Shown one piece after another: positions 1 to 8,203 of a DNA stretch of 64,000 nucleotides. Within the stretch, counting starts at the first letter, position 1; every line of letters starts with the position of its first letter. The DNA lies in the NCBI GenBank assembly GCA_014075275.1, contig CP046179.1, positions 815,932-879,931 on the forward strand. Direction: 5' to 3'. This stretch comes from Boseongicola sp. (GTDB lineage: Bacteria; Pseudomonadota; Alphaproteobacteria; Rhodobacterales; Rhodobacteraceae). Made by a program: the position numbers and the translations under genes. Under the pieces are notes generated by a model. That model did not search any database and was not told the DNA's origin. It worked only from the letters and a program-made list of their open reading frames with translations.

Positions 1-941
1 CCGGTGTAACCACCTGTAATGCCGTTGGTTTCGCAGGTGGGGCGTGACCAGAGCAGTTCCAGCATCGTGCGACCCTGTTCACCAGCGGCGTCCGCGAGAC
101 CGACTTCGCCTAGGAAGGCTTCCTCGTCAAAACCAAGTGCTTTCCACTGAGCCATGACATCGTCGGCCAGTTCGGGGACGCCATCGTAAAAGCCGGGCAC
201 GGTGACGCGGCCGGTATCGTCGTGAAGGGCGGCAATGATCTTAGAGAGCACTCGGATCGGGTTCATTGCGGCACCGCCGTAGGCGCCAGAATGCAGATCG
301 AAATCCGGGCCGGTGATGGTGATCTCTTCGCCGAGAAGACCGCGCAGCATGGTTGTGATTGCTGGGGTGTCGAAGTCGAATAAGCTGGTATCGCAGATGA
401 GGGCAAGGTCAGGCTGCGAGAGTTCCTCGGCGTTTTCTTTCAGGAATGGCACGAGAGAGGGCGAGCCGGATTCTTCTTCGCCCTCAAACAAGAAAGTGAT
501 CTTACAGGGCCATTCACCGTTGACCGCCTTCCATGCGCGACATGCTTCGACAAAGGTCATCAACTGGCCCTTGTCGTCACAGGCACCGCGACCGCGGATC
601 ACCTGGCCCGTGGCAGTTTCTTCCAGCTGAGGATCGAATGGGTCGTGGTTCCAAAGTTCCAACGGATCGACCGGCTGCACATCGTAGTGACCATAGAATA
701 AAAGATGCGGGCTGCCTTCGCCGACGTGCCCCACGACCATGGGATGGCCAGGTGTGGCACGGGCTTCCGCCTGAACTCCCAGGGCCTCAAGATCGGACAC
801 GAGCCAATTTGCGGCAGTCTGACAATCATTGGCATAGGCAGGGTCGGTTGAAATAGACGGGATGCGCAGAAGTTCCATGAGATGCTCCAGCGACTTAGGC
901 AGATCCTCGTCTATACGTGCCAGTATTGTGTCGATGCTCAT
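1..941 (-). CDS. M20 family dipeptidase/metallopeptidase (3' end beyond window)
   Basis: Zinc peptidase of the M20 (ArgE/DapE/CPG2) class that hydrolyses small peptides or N-acyl amino acids in the cytoplasm. The reading frame runs open to base 1, so the C-terminus is missing (313 codons present). Visible are the metal-ligand motif HYDVQP near residue 85-90, the bridging aspartate in GACDDKGQ near 119-126, and the catalytic/ligand glutamates in EGEEESGS near 153-160, followed by the start of the lid domain (DLHSGAYGG). I chose ATG 941 because GGAG lies 6 bases upstream; an in-frame ATG at 953 has no ribosome binding site. It is divergent from the gene at 1055. The exact substrate cannot be told from sequence; a long M20 dipeptidase is the best general call. 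Confidence 0.9.
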   Translation of the reverse strand, partial: MSIDTILARIDEDLPKSLEHLMELLRIPSISTDPAYANDCQTAANWLVSDLEALGVQAEARATPGHPMVVGHVGEGSPHLLFYGHYDVQPVDPLELWNHDPFDPQLEETATGQVIRGRGACDDKGQLMTFVEACRAWKAVNGEWPCKITFLFEGEEESGSPSLVPFLKENAEELSQPDLALICDTSLFDFDTPAITTMLRGLLGEEITITGPDFDLHSGAYGGAAMNPIRVLSKIIAALHDDTGRVTVPGFYDGVPELADDVMAQWKALGFDEEAFLGEVGLADAAGEQGRTMLELLWSRPTCETNGITGGYT

Positions 942-1054
942 AAGCGGCTCCATTGTGTGATTTGGCGCGACCGTAGCAGTCCTGTTGGTGAGGTCCAGTC
1001 TGGTCAGAAGCTGTTGTGGAAGATAGCCTGCTCAAAACAATACGGGTGTCGCAA

Positions 1055-1642
1055 ATGCGTATTCTGACAATGGTTTTTCTAGTTTGGATTGTCCCAGTGA
1101 TGGCTTTGGGAGAGGGAATTTCGATGCGCGAGGCGCAGACGCGACTGTTCCCGCACGACGGGCAGGCCATTCAGCTATCATCGTCACTGAGTAAGGATGA
1201 GCGCGACGTGATGGTCGCTTTGGTGCCGGTGCTAAAGACTCAGTTGGCAGCTTCGGTCGAATACTATTCATCGCTTGCGTACAGTCCTGACGAAGGTTTG
1301 ATCAGCGCCTCGATGCAGGGCGCATTTAATTACCACGACATTGCCTCGGCAGACGCGGCGGCGAGAGCCGCTTGTAACAAGGCAAAAAAGTCTGGCTCTG
1401 TGTCTTGCCGCGTCGCGGCTCGTATTCTGCCGCAAGGATTTTCAAACCGGGACTTCACACTGTCTCAACCTGCGACGGCGGCATTCCAAGAATCTATTCG
1501 TGATTGGTTAACTGGCAGCGCCATGGCTGTTTCTCGTTCGACCGGTGCCTGGGGTATAGGAGCCAGTGCCGATGCAGCACTTGCAGAGTGCAGAATCGCA
1601 TCGAAAAGCGCTTCGGACTGCCAAGTAGATGTCGAAAATTGA
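1055..1642 (+). CDS. Secreted protein with two DUF4189-like Cys repeats
   Basis: Predicted exported protein of 195 residues, function unknown. ATG 1055 opens directly into a signal peptide (MRILTMVFLVWIVPVMALG); in-frame codons upstream to 1016 lack this feature and look non-coding. The mature part carries two similar segments, DIASADAAARAACNKAK...SC near residues 92-115 and GAWGIGASADAALAECR...DC near residues 166-190. Each has an alanine-rich helix and a cysteine pair, which resembles DUF4189 domains. It sits 85 bases upstream of hemA on the same strand. From memory, homologues in this position are sometimes mislabelled as 5-aminolevulinate synthase because of the neighbour; nothing in this sequence supports such an enzyme. 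Role inferred only as periplasmic. Confidence 0.75.
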   Translation: MRILTMVFLVWIVPVMALGEGISMREAQTRLFPHDGQAIQLSSSLSKDERDVMVALVPVLKTQLAASVEYYSSLAYSPDEGLISASMQGAFNYHDIASADAAARAACNKAKKSGSVSCRVAARILPQGFSNRDFTLSQPATAAFQESIRDWLTGSAMAVSRSTGAWGIGASADAALAECRIASKSASDCQVDVEN

Positions 1643-1652
1643 TCCATGTCAT
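1639..1652 (+). promoter_or_regulatory. Weak FNR/FnrL-like half-palindrome upstream of hemA
   Basis: TTGAT-N4-GTCAT overlaps the stop codon of the preceding gene, about 80 bases before the hemA start. The first half-site matches the FNR consensus TTGAT exactly; the second matches ATCAA in only three of five positions. HemA of Rhodobacter sphaeroides is known to be under FnrL control, which makes the site plausible, but the match is weak and could be chance. Confidence 0.2.
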
Positions 1653-1727
1653 CGCGGCAATTTGTACTATACCGTTTTCTGTTCATGATATCTAAAAGAT
1701 CAGGACCACACGAAGGATTCGGTAACC

Positions 1728-2951
1728 GTGAATTATGACGACAAGCTGGACGGGGCGTTGCAACGGCTTCATGACGAAGGCCGCTATCGCACATTTATCG
1801 ATATCGAACGCAAGCGCGGGCAGTTTCCCCATGCGACCTGGCGGCATCCGGATGGGTCCGAGCGCCCTGTAACTGTTTGGTGTGGCAACGATTATCTGGG
1901 AATGGGTCAGCATCCTGAAGTATTGACAGCAATGCGCGAGGCATTAGAAGCGACCGGCGCAGGTTCGGGCGGCACGCGCAATATTTCTGGGACCACCGTT
2001 TATCACAATGCACTTGAAGCCGAGCTTGCCGATCTCCATGGCAAAGAAGCGGCGTTGTTGTTCACTTCGGCTTACATCGCCAATGACGCGACTTTGTCGA
2101 CATTGCCCAAGCTGTTTCCTGGCTTGATCATCTATTCGGACGCATTGAACCACGCGTCCATGATTGAAGGCATTCGCCGCAATGGCGGACAAAAGCGGAT
2201 TTTCCGGCACAATGATCTGGATCACCTGCGAGAGCTCTTGGAGTCGGATGATAGCGATGCGCCGAAACTGATAGCGTTTGAGTCAATTTATTCGATGGAC
2301 GGCGATATTGGGCCTATTGAAGCGATCTGCGATCTGGCCGATGAATTTGGAGCGCTAACTTATCTGGACGAGGTCCACGCTGTCGGCATGTATGGTCCGC
2401 GCGGCGCGGGTGTTGCGGAGCGTGACAGGGTTATGCATCGCTTGGACATCATCAATGGGACGCTCGGCAAAGCGTTCGGTGTCCACGGTGGCTATATCAC
2501 TGCCAGCGCGAAAATGTGCGATGCAATAAGGTCTTATGCGCCAGGGTTCATCTTTACAACGTCCTTACCGCCCGTGGTGGCAGCAGGCGCCGCTGCCAGC
2601 ATTCGGATCCTCAAGCAAGATCAAGATCGCCGCGAACAGCACCAAACCCAGGCAAAGATTCTGAAGCTGCGTTTGAAGGGGCTTGGCTTGCCTATCATCG
2701 ATCACGGCACCCATATCGTACCAGTTATTGTGGGTGATCCCGTGCACACGAAAAAGCTGAGCGACATGCTGTTGGAAGACCACGGAATTTACGTGCAACC
2801 GATCAATTTCCCGACGGTTCCACGTGGCACAGAACGCTTGCGGTTCACGCCTTCGCCGGTTCATGGGCCAGAAGAAATGGATGCGCTTGTTAATGCAATG
2901 GACCAACTTTGGTCGCATTGTGCGCTAAATCGCGCCGAACTCTCAGCGTAA
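1728..2951 (+). CDS. hemA: 5-aminolevulinate synthase
   Basis: Condenses glycine with succinyl-CoA to 5-aminolevulinate, the first step of tetrapyrrole synthesis by the Shemin route used by alphaproteobacteria; PLP-dependent and cytoplasmic. The protein is 407 residues, the same length as Rhodobacter HemA. It shows [10 protein letters not shown] near 51-60, the glycine-rich [21 protein letters not shown] near 214-222 with the PLP-contacting aspartate, and the Schiff-base lysine 248 in NGTLGKAFG. The start is GTG 1728 with GAAGGA ten bases upstream. A short hairpin (ACCCTT stem, 2968-2983) follows the stop but lacks a T-run, so termination there is uncertain. The next gene is rodZ. Confidence 0.97.
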   Translation: MNYDDKLDGALQRLHDEGRYRTFIDIERKRGQFPHATWRHPDGSERPVTVWCGNDYLGMGQHPEVLTAMREALEATGAGSGGTRNISGTTVYHNALEAELADLHGKEAALLFTSAYIANDATLSTLPKLFPGLIIYSDALNHASMIEGIRRNGGQKRIFRHNDLDHLRELLESDDSDAPKLIAFESIYSMDGDIGPIEAICDLADEFGALTYLDEVHAVGMYGPRGAGVAERDRVMHRLDIINGTLGKAFGVHGGYITASAKMCDAIRSYAPGFIFTTSLPPVVAAGAAASIRILKQDQDRREQHQTQAKILKLRLKGLGLPIIDHGTHIVPVIVGDPVHTKKLSDMLLEDHGIYVQPINFPTVPRGTERLRFTPSPVHGPEEMDALVNAMDQLWSHCALNRAELSA

Positions 2952-3068
2952 AACTTATCCCCAAGTGACCCTTTTGGAAGGGTATGCTAACCTATAAGTG
3001 ATTAACCCTGTTGCCGATTCTGCCGGTGACGGGCTGGGGACAGCGGATAAGTACATGGGGCAGGACAC

Positions 3069-4334
3069 ATGAGCGGGCGTCGCGAGATGCCACAAAAAGA
3101 CGAACCGTCAAAGCTGAAGGGCTTTGACGATTTTGATCTGCTGCTCGGTGACATCATGCGCGGCGAACGTGCAACCCTTGGAAAATCACTGTTGGATGTG
3201 CAGCGCAAGCTGAAAATCAAAGCCAACTACATCGCAGCAATAGAGAATACCGATGCCTCGGCGTTTGAAACGCCTGGGTTCGTGGCGGGCTACGTGCGGT
3301 CGTATGCGAGATATCTTGGGCTTGACCCGGAATGGGCGTTCAAGACGTTCTGTGAAGAGGGTAATTTTCAGGTTGCGCATGGGATGTCTGCGGATGCTTC
3401 TGTGCGTCGCAAGTCGAAGCCGTCCAGGAAATCCGAGCCAGGCCAGGGACCGAAACCGGCCCACCTGCGTGATCCATTCACTGAACCAAGTGTCAGCTAT
3501 ATGCCAAAGGCCGAAGCGGTTTTCGCTGGTTTCGAGCCGCGCGCAATAGGTTCGGTGATGGTGTTGTTGGCGTTGATTGCTTCGATCGGTTACGGCGGCT
3601 GGGCGGTGTTGCAGGAAGTTCAAAAAGTACGGCTGACTCCAGTGGATCAAACACCGGAGGTTTTGGCCGAGCTGGATCCGCTCGCGCCCACCATCCCAGC
3701 CGAAGCTGGCGACAGGCTGGAAAACGACGATGGCGTCAAACTGGCTGAAGGATTTGACCGGCTTTATCGGCCGGAAGCCTTGGAAGTGCCTGTGTTGGTG
3801 GCGCGCGACGGACCAATTGCTTCGATTGATCCGACTTCTATTGGTGTTCTTGCCCCTGTTAACGTGGACAGGGTGATCGCCTCCATGCCACCGACGGGCG
3901 CCGAGGATGCGGGCGAAACCCCGGGATTCGTGGTCGAGCAGATTGCCCTGCAGAATATCGATCAAAAGCGCGATTTACCACCTGTTCAGGTGGTTGCGGT
4001 CAGCTCGCCATCGGTTTCGCTGTTAGCGGTTCGCCCTTCGTGGGTTCGAGTGACCGGCGCCGATGGCACAGTGATCTTTGAGAAAATTCTGGACGCCGGC
4101 GAAGAATTCAACGTGCCGCTGACTGAGTCATTTGCATCGTTGCGGGCCGGGAATGCAGAGTCGCTTTATTTTTCTGTAAACGGTCAGACTTATGGTCCGG
4201 CAGGCAGCGGGCCAGAGGTTGTTAAGGATGTGGTGTTAGAGCCTGATGCACTTCGCCAATCCTACGCATTGGCCGATGCTGCCGCGGATTCTGATCTGGC
4301 GCGATTTGTGGCGGTCGCTGAAGCCAGCCAATAA
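3069..4334 (+). CDS. rodZ: RodZ-like cytoskeletal/HTH membrane protein
   Basis: Likely the membrane-anchored partner of MreB in rod-shape maintenance. It is 421 residues in the order typical of RodZ: a cytoplasmic helix-turn-helix of the Cro/CI type (about 25-95, with KIKANYIAAIEN and the GFVAGYVRSYARYLGLD segment), a basic juxtamembrane linker, one transmembrane helix (about 160-181), a long acidic periplasmic linker, and a C-terminal beta-rich DUF4115 domain (about 320-385, beginning SWVRVTGADG). The pairing with ispG 78 bases downstream matches the rodZ-ispG order known from Escherichia coli, which supports the name. It might still be a RodZ homologue of other role, because only the domain architecture is visible. 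Confidence 0.82.
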   Translation: MSGRREMPQKDEPSKLKGFDDFDLLLGDIMRGERATLGKSLLDVQRKLKIKANYIAAIENTDASAFETPGFVAGYVRSYARYLGLDPEWAFKTFCEEGNFQVAHGMSADASVRRKSKPSRKSEPGQGPKPAHLRDPFTEPSVSYMPKAEAVFAGFEPRAIGSVMVLLALIASIGYGGWAVLQEVQKVRLTPVDQTPEVLAELDPLAPTIPAEAGDRLENDDGVKLAEGFDRLYRPEALEVPVLVARDGPIASIDPTSIGVLAPVNVDRVIASMPPTGAEDAGETPGFVVEQIALQNIDQKRDLPPVQVVAVSSPSVSLLAVRPSWVRVTGADGTVIFEKILDAGEEFNVPLTESFASLRAGNAESLYFSVNGQTYGPAGSGPEVVKDVVLEPDALRQSYALADAAADSDLARFVAVAEASQ

Positions 4335-4412
4335 TCCTTTCTTTGTGCAATTGTCTTAGGCGGTGCCGATGCGTATCTAACGCAGGAAGGCGCAGCAAAT
4401 AGGTATGAGACC

Positions 4413-5543
4413 TTGGAATTGAATCACGTCCGTCCATGGCGCAATATTTACCGTCGCAAGTCGCGGCAGATTCACGTCGGTTCTGTGCCAGTCGGTGGCG
4501 ACGCACCCATCACAGTGCAGACGATGACAAATACCGACACGACTGATGTCGCGGCAACTGTTGCACAAATACAGGCGGCGGCAGAGGCGGGTGCTGATAT
4601 CGTTCGGGTGTCGACGCCTGATGCTGCATCTACAGCTGCACTGAAGCAGATTGTGGCCGAAAGCCCGGTGCCGATCGTGGCCGATATTCATTTTCACTAT
4701 AAACGCGCGATTGAAGCGGCAGAAGCTGGTGCGGCATGTCTTAGAATTAATCCGGGCAACATCGGTAGCGAGGCGCGAGTTAAGGAAGTGATCCGGGCCG
4801 CGAAGGATCACAACTGTTCGATCCGCATCGGCGTAAATGCCGGGTCCCTTGAAAAAGACCTGCTGGAAAAATATGGCGAACCCTGTCCGGATGCGATGGT
4901 CGAAAGCGGGTTGGACCATATTAAAATATTGCAAGATAACGATTTTCACGAGTTCAAGATCAGCTGTAAGGCCTCGGATGTTTTTCTTGCGGCTGCAGCC
5001 TATCAATCTTTGGCCGACGCCACTGATGCGCCCATTCACCTTGGAATCACTGAGGCAGGTGGGCTGATGTCAGGAACGATCAAGTCTTCGATTGGGTTGG
5101 GCAATCTCTTGTGGATGGGGATCGGTGATACAATTCGCGTCAGCCTTTCCGCGGATCCGGTGGAAGAGGTAAAAGTCGGATATGAAATCCTGAAAGCGCT
5201 CGGGTTGCGGCATCGTGGTGTCAACATTATTTCCTGTCCGTCTTGCGCGCGTCAGGGATTTGATGTCATCAAGACCGTTGAAAAACTTGAGAAAAAACTG
5301 GAACACATCAAGACACCTATGAGCTTATCGATCATAGGGTGTGTGGTGAACGGACCAGGCGAAGCGTTGATGACGGATGTCGGTTTTACCGGCGGTGGCG
5401 CCGGGCATGGAATGGTCTATCTGGCGGGAAAGCAAAGCCATAAGTTGTCAAACGATCAGATGGTTGAGCACATCGTAGAACAGGTTGAAGCCAAGGCAGC
5501 TGAATTGGATGCGGCAGAGGCGGTGTCCGAGGCTGCAGAGTAA
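4413..5543 (+). CDS. ispG: 4-hydroxy-3-methylbut-2-enyl diphosphate synthase (flavodoxin/ferredoxin)
   Basis: Seventh enzyme of the MEP isoprenoid pathway, reductively opening methylerythritol cyclodiphosphate to HMBPP with a [4Fe-4S] cluster. It has 376 residues: an N-terminal TIM barrel beginning [14 protein letters not shown], then the reductase-like domain with the cluster ligands Cys275 and Cys278 (SCPSC), Cys310 ([11 protein letters not shown]) and Glu317. No plant-type insert is present. Start is TTG 4413 with AGG at spacing 9; no in-frame ATG fits the conserved N-terminus, and a second in-frame TTG follows at 4419. It probably forms an operon with rodZ. A copy of a dispersed hairpin repeat lies downstream in the same orientation. 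Confidence 0.97.
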   Translation: MELNHVRPWRNIYRRKSRQIHVGSVPVGGDAPITVQTMTNTDTTDVAATVAQIQAAAEAGADIVRVSTPDAASTAALKQIVAESPVPIVADIHFHYKRAIEAAEAGAACLRINPGNIGSEARVKEVIRAAKDHNCSIRIGVNAGSLEKDLLEKYGEPCPDAMVESGLDHIKILQDNDFHEFKISCKASDVFLAAAAYQSLADATDAPIHLGITEAGGLMSGTIKSSIGLGNLLWMGIGDTIRVSLSADPVEEVKVGYEILKALGLRHRGVNIISCPSCARQGFDVIKTVEKLEKKLEHIKTPMSLSIIGCVVNGPGEALMTDVGFTGGGAGHGMVYLAGKQSHKLSNDQMVEHIVEQVEAKAAELDAAEAVSEAAE

Positions 5544-5639
5544 TTGCTTCGATAAAGGCAAATCCACCGATGGAATTGCGGCGAGTTCATTAGATGCAGT
5601 TTGAGTCACGACACGGCTTTTAAAAGCGCTGTGCGCCGG

Positions 5640-5784
5640 ACTGCATCGCGTCGGTATTACGTCGGTGGTCTCGTGCGCTGGTATCAGAGTTTGTTAAGTT
5701 TCCGGTGGCCGGATTTCGACGCGAAATCCGGAACACGCGCGATGCGCGTGGACCTTCGGTGAGGATATTTCTGGGCCAATAATG
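5640..5784 (+). repeat. Dispersed hairpin repeat, copy A
   Basis: From 5' to 3': two units of an 11-base motif CGTCGGTATTA (5649-5668, second partial); a perfect hairpin at 5709-5731 with the 10-base stem CCGGATTTCG and loop ACG; a second hairpin at 5734-5750 with the 7-base stem CACGCGC and loop GAT; and a conserved tail ending GGATATTTCTGGGCC-AATAATGA (5763-5784). The same layout recurs at 36622-36782 with different but still paired stem bases. It is non-coding and sits 3' of ispG in sense orientation. Confidence 0.75.
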
Positions 5785-5954
5785 ACATTTCGAACTGCTC
5801 TTGGACCGATTGACCACTGTTCAAAGCGGATAAGTTTTACCCGGTGCCCGGCGTATTGCGTTGATGAAATTATGCCACCGTTTCGGGTTGCCTCAACACT
5901 GGTGTTCGCCAGGGCTCAGGTGCTTTTCGGACTACCTAAGTCTTACTGAAGGCC

Positions 5955-6047
5955 TTATTATTGGCCCATAAGTATCCCGGGGTGAGCGCGCATTGCGCGC
6001 GAGGGGCAGCGCCCCTGAAAATTGGCATTCTACTACAGTAGAATGCC
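5955..6047 (-). repeat. Dispersed hairpin repeat, copy C (inverted, variant)
   Basis: Read on the minus strand it has three hairpins in a row: a perfect 11-base stem GGCATTCTACT with a 2-base loop (6024-6047), a 6-base stem AGGGGC with a 3-base loop (6002-6016), and GCGCGC with a 3-base loop (5986-6000). It then ends in the tail GGGATACTTATGGGCC-AATAATAA (5955-5979), which differs from the tail of copy B at only a few positions. The first stem is unrelated in sequence to those in copies A and B. It lies 3' of the dsbA-like gene in sense orientation and faces copy A. Confidence 0.65.
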
Positions 6048-6073
6048 CTGCCGCGGCGGCGGAGCCGGCGCAA

Positions 6074-6829
6074 TCAGCCCTGTTCCTGGCGGATGGCATC
6101 GACGATGGCGCGCATTTGGTCCAGTTCGACAAACCCACGCAATATGTTGCTTCCCATGATGAAGGACGGTGTGCCCTGAATTTGTAGGCGCTGCGCCAAC
6201 ATGCGGTTGTTGTCGATTATCCGTGTAATCTCTTCGGAGTCCATTTCATCAGCGATATCGTCATGGTCCAAACTGAACTCTTTTGAAATCCTTGCGATTG
6301 ACCCTTGGTTCAGGTCACCGCGCATTTCCATCATGGCATCATGAACCAGTTTATAGGCCGCATCGCCCTCGACACGTTTCGTCGCCAGAGCATAGCGGGC
6401 ACCCAGAACAGAAGCCTCGCCGAGGATTGGAAATTCCTTGACGATGAACCGGATGTTACCGTCGCTGACGATCAGTTCTTCTACAGCCGGAAAAGCGCGT
6501 TTACAGAAGGCGCAGCGATAGTCGAGGAATTCGACAAAAGTAACATCGCCATCAGGGTTACCGCCAACGTAGCTGACACCATCATCAAAAATGACCGTGC
6601 TGTTGTGTTCGATCATGGCGACTTCGGCGTCGCGGGATTGTTCGTTGCGGCGCTGTTCTAGGATGGCGATTGCCTCCATCAGCACTTCCGGGTTGTCGAG
6701 CAGATAGGATCTCACCTCGGCGCGAAACGCCTGGACTTCTTCGGGTGTCATCGCGCGCACGTCAAATGCCAGAGCCGGAAGCGACGCCAGAAAAGTGAAA
6801 GCAACTGAAAGGACGGCCAGAAAACGCAT
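6074..6829 (-). CDS. DsbA-family periplasmic thiol:disulfide protein
   Basis: Exported thioredoxin-fold protein, probably forming or isomerising disulfides in the periplasm. It has 251 residues: a signal peptide (MRFLAVLSVAFTFLASLPALA), an N-terminal helical region like that of the Com1/BdbD/ScsC group, the redox motif CAFC at 106-109 (FLDYRCAFCKRAFP), and the cis-proline loop in GTPSFIMG near 220. I chose ATG 6829 because GGAG is 6 bases upstream; the adjacent ATG 6832 leaves only 3 bases. An in-frame TTG at 6841 overlaps the ribosome binding site. It is divergent from the aminotransferase. It could be an oxidase or an isomerase/reductase; the motif alone does not decide. Confidence 0.88.
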   Translation of the reverse strand: MRFLAVLSVAFTFLASLPALAFDVRAMTPEEVQAFRAEVRSYLLDNPEVLMEAIAILEQRRNEQSRDAEVAMIEHNSTVIFDDGVSYVGGNPDGDVTFVEFLDYRCAFCKRAFPAVEELIVSDGNIRFIVKEFPILGEASVLGARYALATKRVEGDAAYKLVHDAMMEMRGDLNQGSIARISKEFSLDHDDIADEMDSEEITRIIDNNRMLAQRLQIQGTPSFIMGSNILRGFVELDQMRAIVDAIRQEQG

Positions 6830-6984
6830 CATACTCTCCAAATCGAAATTCGACCAAATGGATCATGAAAGGGTGGGATCAGGCAATGGCTTCACCAAGT
6901 TGTGTAGTGTGATTGTTGGCAATCGGGGCATTGACGCCACGGGTGGCGGTTGGCAGGGAGGGGCAAAGTAGGGGGTGTTGGCTG

Positions 6985-8136
6985 ATGCGGTTGTCCAAGC
7001 GATCTGAAGTGGATCCTTTCATTGTTATGGATGTCATGGAGGCAGCGGCGAAGGCCGAGGCAGTTGGTCGCCAGGTAATCCACATGGAAATAGGTCAACC
7101 GGGAACGCCCGCGCCTGTGGGCGCGCGGGATGCCTTGCAACGAGCGATGTCCCAAGGATCGCTGGGCTACACTGTGTCACTGGGCATACCAGAGTTGAGA
7201 GCGAAGATTGCTCAGCATTACAGGGATCGCTACAGCGTCGATCTTTCGCCGGATCGCGTCATTGTCACGGCGGGTTCATCGGGGGCATTTCTTTTAGCGT
7301 TCACGGCGCTTTTTGATGCTGGCGACAAGGTTGCCTTGGGTGCGCCGGGCTATCCGTCTTATCGTCAAATTTTGCGGGCGCTCAGTCTTGAACCGGTAGA
7401 TATTCAAACCGTGGTGCAAAATCGCTATCAGCCGGTGCCTGGTGAACTGCCGGAAGACGTTCAGGGCCTGATCGTGGCCTCGCCGGCAAACCCGTCGGGC
7501 ACAATGTTGGATCGCAACTCTTTGGAAGCATTGATCGAAGCAACGCATGCGCGCGGCACAGCCTTTGTTTCCGATGAGATTTATCACGGAATTGAATATG
7601 AACGCGCAGCGGTGTCGGCCCTGGAAATCAGCGACGATGTTTATGTGATCAATTCCTTCTCCAAGTATTTTTCTATGACCGGTTGGCGCATTGGCTGGAT
7701 GGTGGTCCCCGAGGCTCATGTCCGCACAATCGAGCGCTTGTCGCAGAACATGTTCATTTGCGCCCCCCACGCGTCGCAGGTCGCCGCTTTGGCAGCGATG
7801 GAGTGCAAAGATGAGCTAGAGGGCAATGTTGCAATTTATGCAGAAAACCGTCGGTTAATGCTGGACGGCTTGCCCAAAGCTGGGTTCACGCGGATCGCAC
7901 CGCCGGATGGGGCGTTTTACATCTACGCGGATGTTTCGGATATCACCGACGACAGCAGGGCCTTAGCCGGTGAAATATTGGAGGAAGTCGGTGTGGCAGT
8001 GACGCCAGGACTAGACTTTGACAAGGCGCGAGGCGGCGGCACATTGCGGTTTTCTTATGCCCGATCAACCGACGACATTTCTGAAGGTCTGCATCGGCTT
8101 GAAACATTCATGCGTAATCGGGGTCATATTTCCTGA
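6985..8136 (+). CDS. PLP-dependent class I/II aminotransferase
   Basis: Fold-type I aminotransferase of the aspartate/tyrosine aminotransferase subgroup; cytoplasmic, substrate not determined from sequence. It has 383 residues from ATG 6985, with AGGGGG about 9 bases upstream; in-frame codons before this are not conserved in character. Visible are EIGQPG near 35, GYTVSLGIPELR (about 61-72), SPANPSGT (about 165-173), DEIYHG (about 197-202) and the PLP lysine 227 in SFSKYFSMTGWRIGW, plus a C-terminal arginine in LRFSYARS that would bind the substrate carboxylate. It is divergent from the dsbA-like gene and 67 bases upstream of amiC; no pathway partner is adjacent. Confidence 0.9.
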   Translation: MRLSKRSEVDPFIVMDVMEAAAKAEAVGRQVIHMEIGQPGTPAPVGARDALQRAMSQGSLGYTVSLGIPELRAKIAQHYRDRYSVDLSPDRVIVTAGSSGAFLLAFTALFDAGDKVALGAPGYPSYRQILRALSLEPVDIQTVVQNRYQPVPGELPEDVQGLIVASPANPSGTMLDRNSLEALIEATHARGTAFVSDEIYHGIEYERAAVSALEISDDVYVINSFSKYFSMTGWRIGWMVVPEAHVRTIERLSQNMFICAPHASQVAALAAMECKDELEGNVAIYAENRRLMLDGLPKAGFTRIAPPDGAFYIYADVSDITDDSRALAGEILEEVGVAVTPGLDFDKARGGGTLRFSYARSTDDISEGLHRLETFMRNRGHIS

Positions 8137-8203
8137 GACTCCTTTTGTCAGGCTCTGCCATTTCGTGTAGACTGCTGACAAAACAAGATAAAAGACCGAG
8201 GCA

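Larger units (their letters stand above)
5544..6073. other. Long intergenic region filled by two facing copies of a dispersed repeat
   Basis: About 530 bases between the convergent ispG and dsbA-like genes. It contains repeat copy A (5640-5784, plus orientation) and repeat copy C (5955-6047, minus orientation), each downstream of and co-oriented with its neighbouring gene. The 170 bases between them show no recognisable gene. Short open frames here have random composition and no ribosome binding site. Confidence 0.75.

Noticed and set aside
1016-1054. An upstream extension of the secreted protein before ATG 1055
   Set aside because: The signal peptide begins at 1055; the extra codons are not like a signal sequence.
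3186-3965. A 259-codon minus-strand frame inside rodZ
   Set aside because: Antisense shadow; the plus-strand RodZ domains explain the sequence.
5649-5668. The 11-base units as a CRISPR-like array
   Set aside because: Units are directly adjacent without spacers, and no cas genes are present.
5620-5817. A 65-codon minus-strand frame between ispG and the dsbA-like gene
   Set aside because: It runs through the hairpins of repeat copy A and has no start signals.
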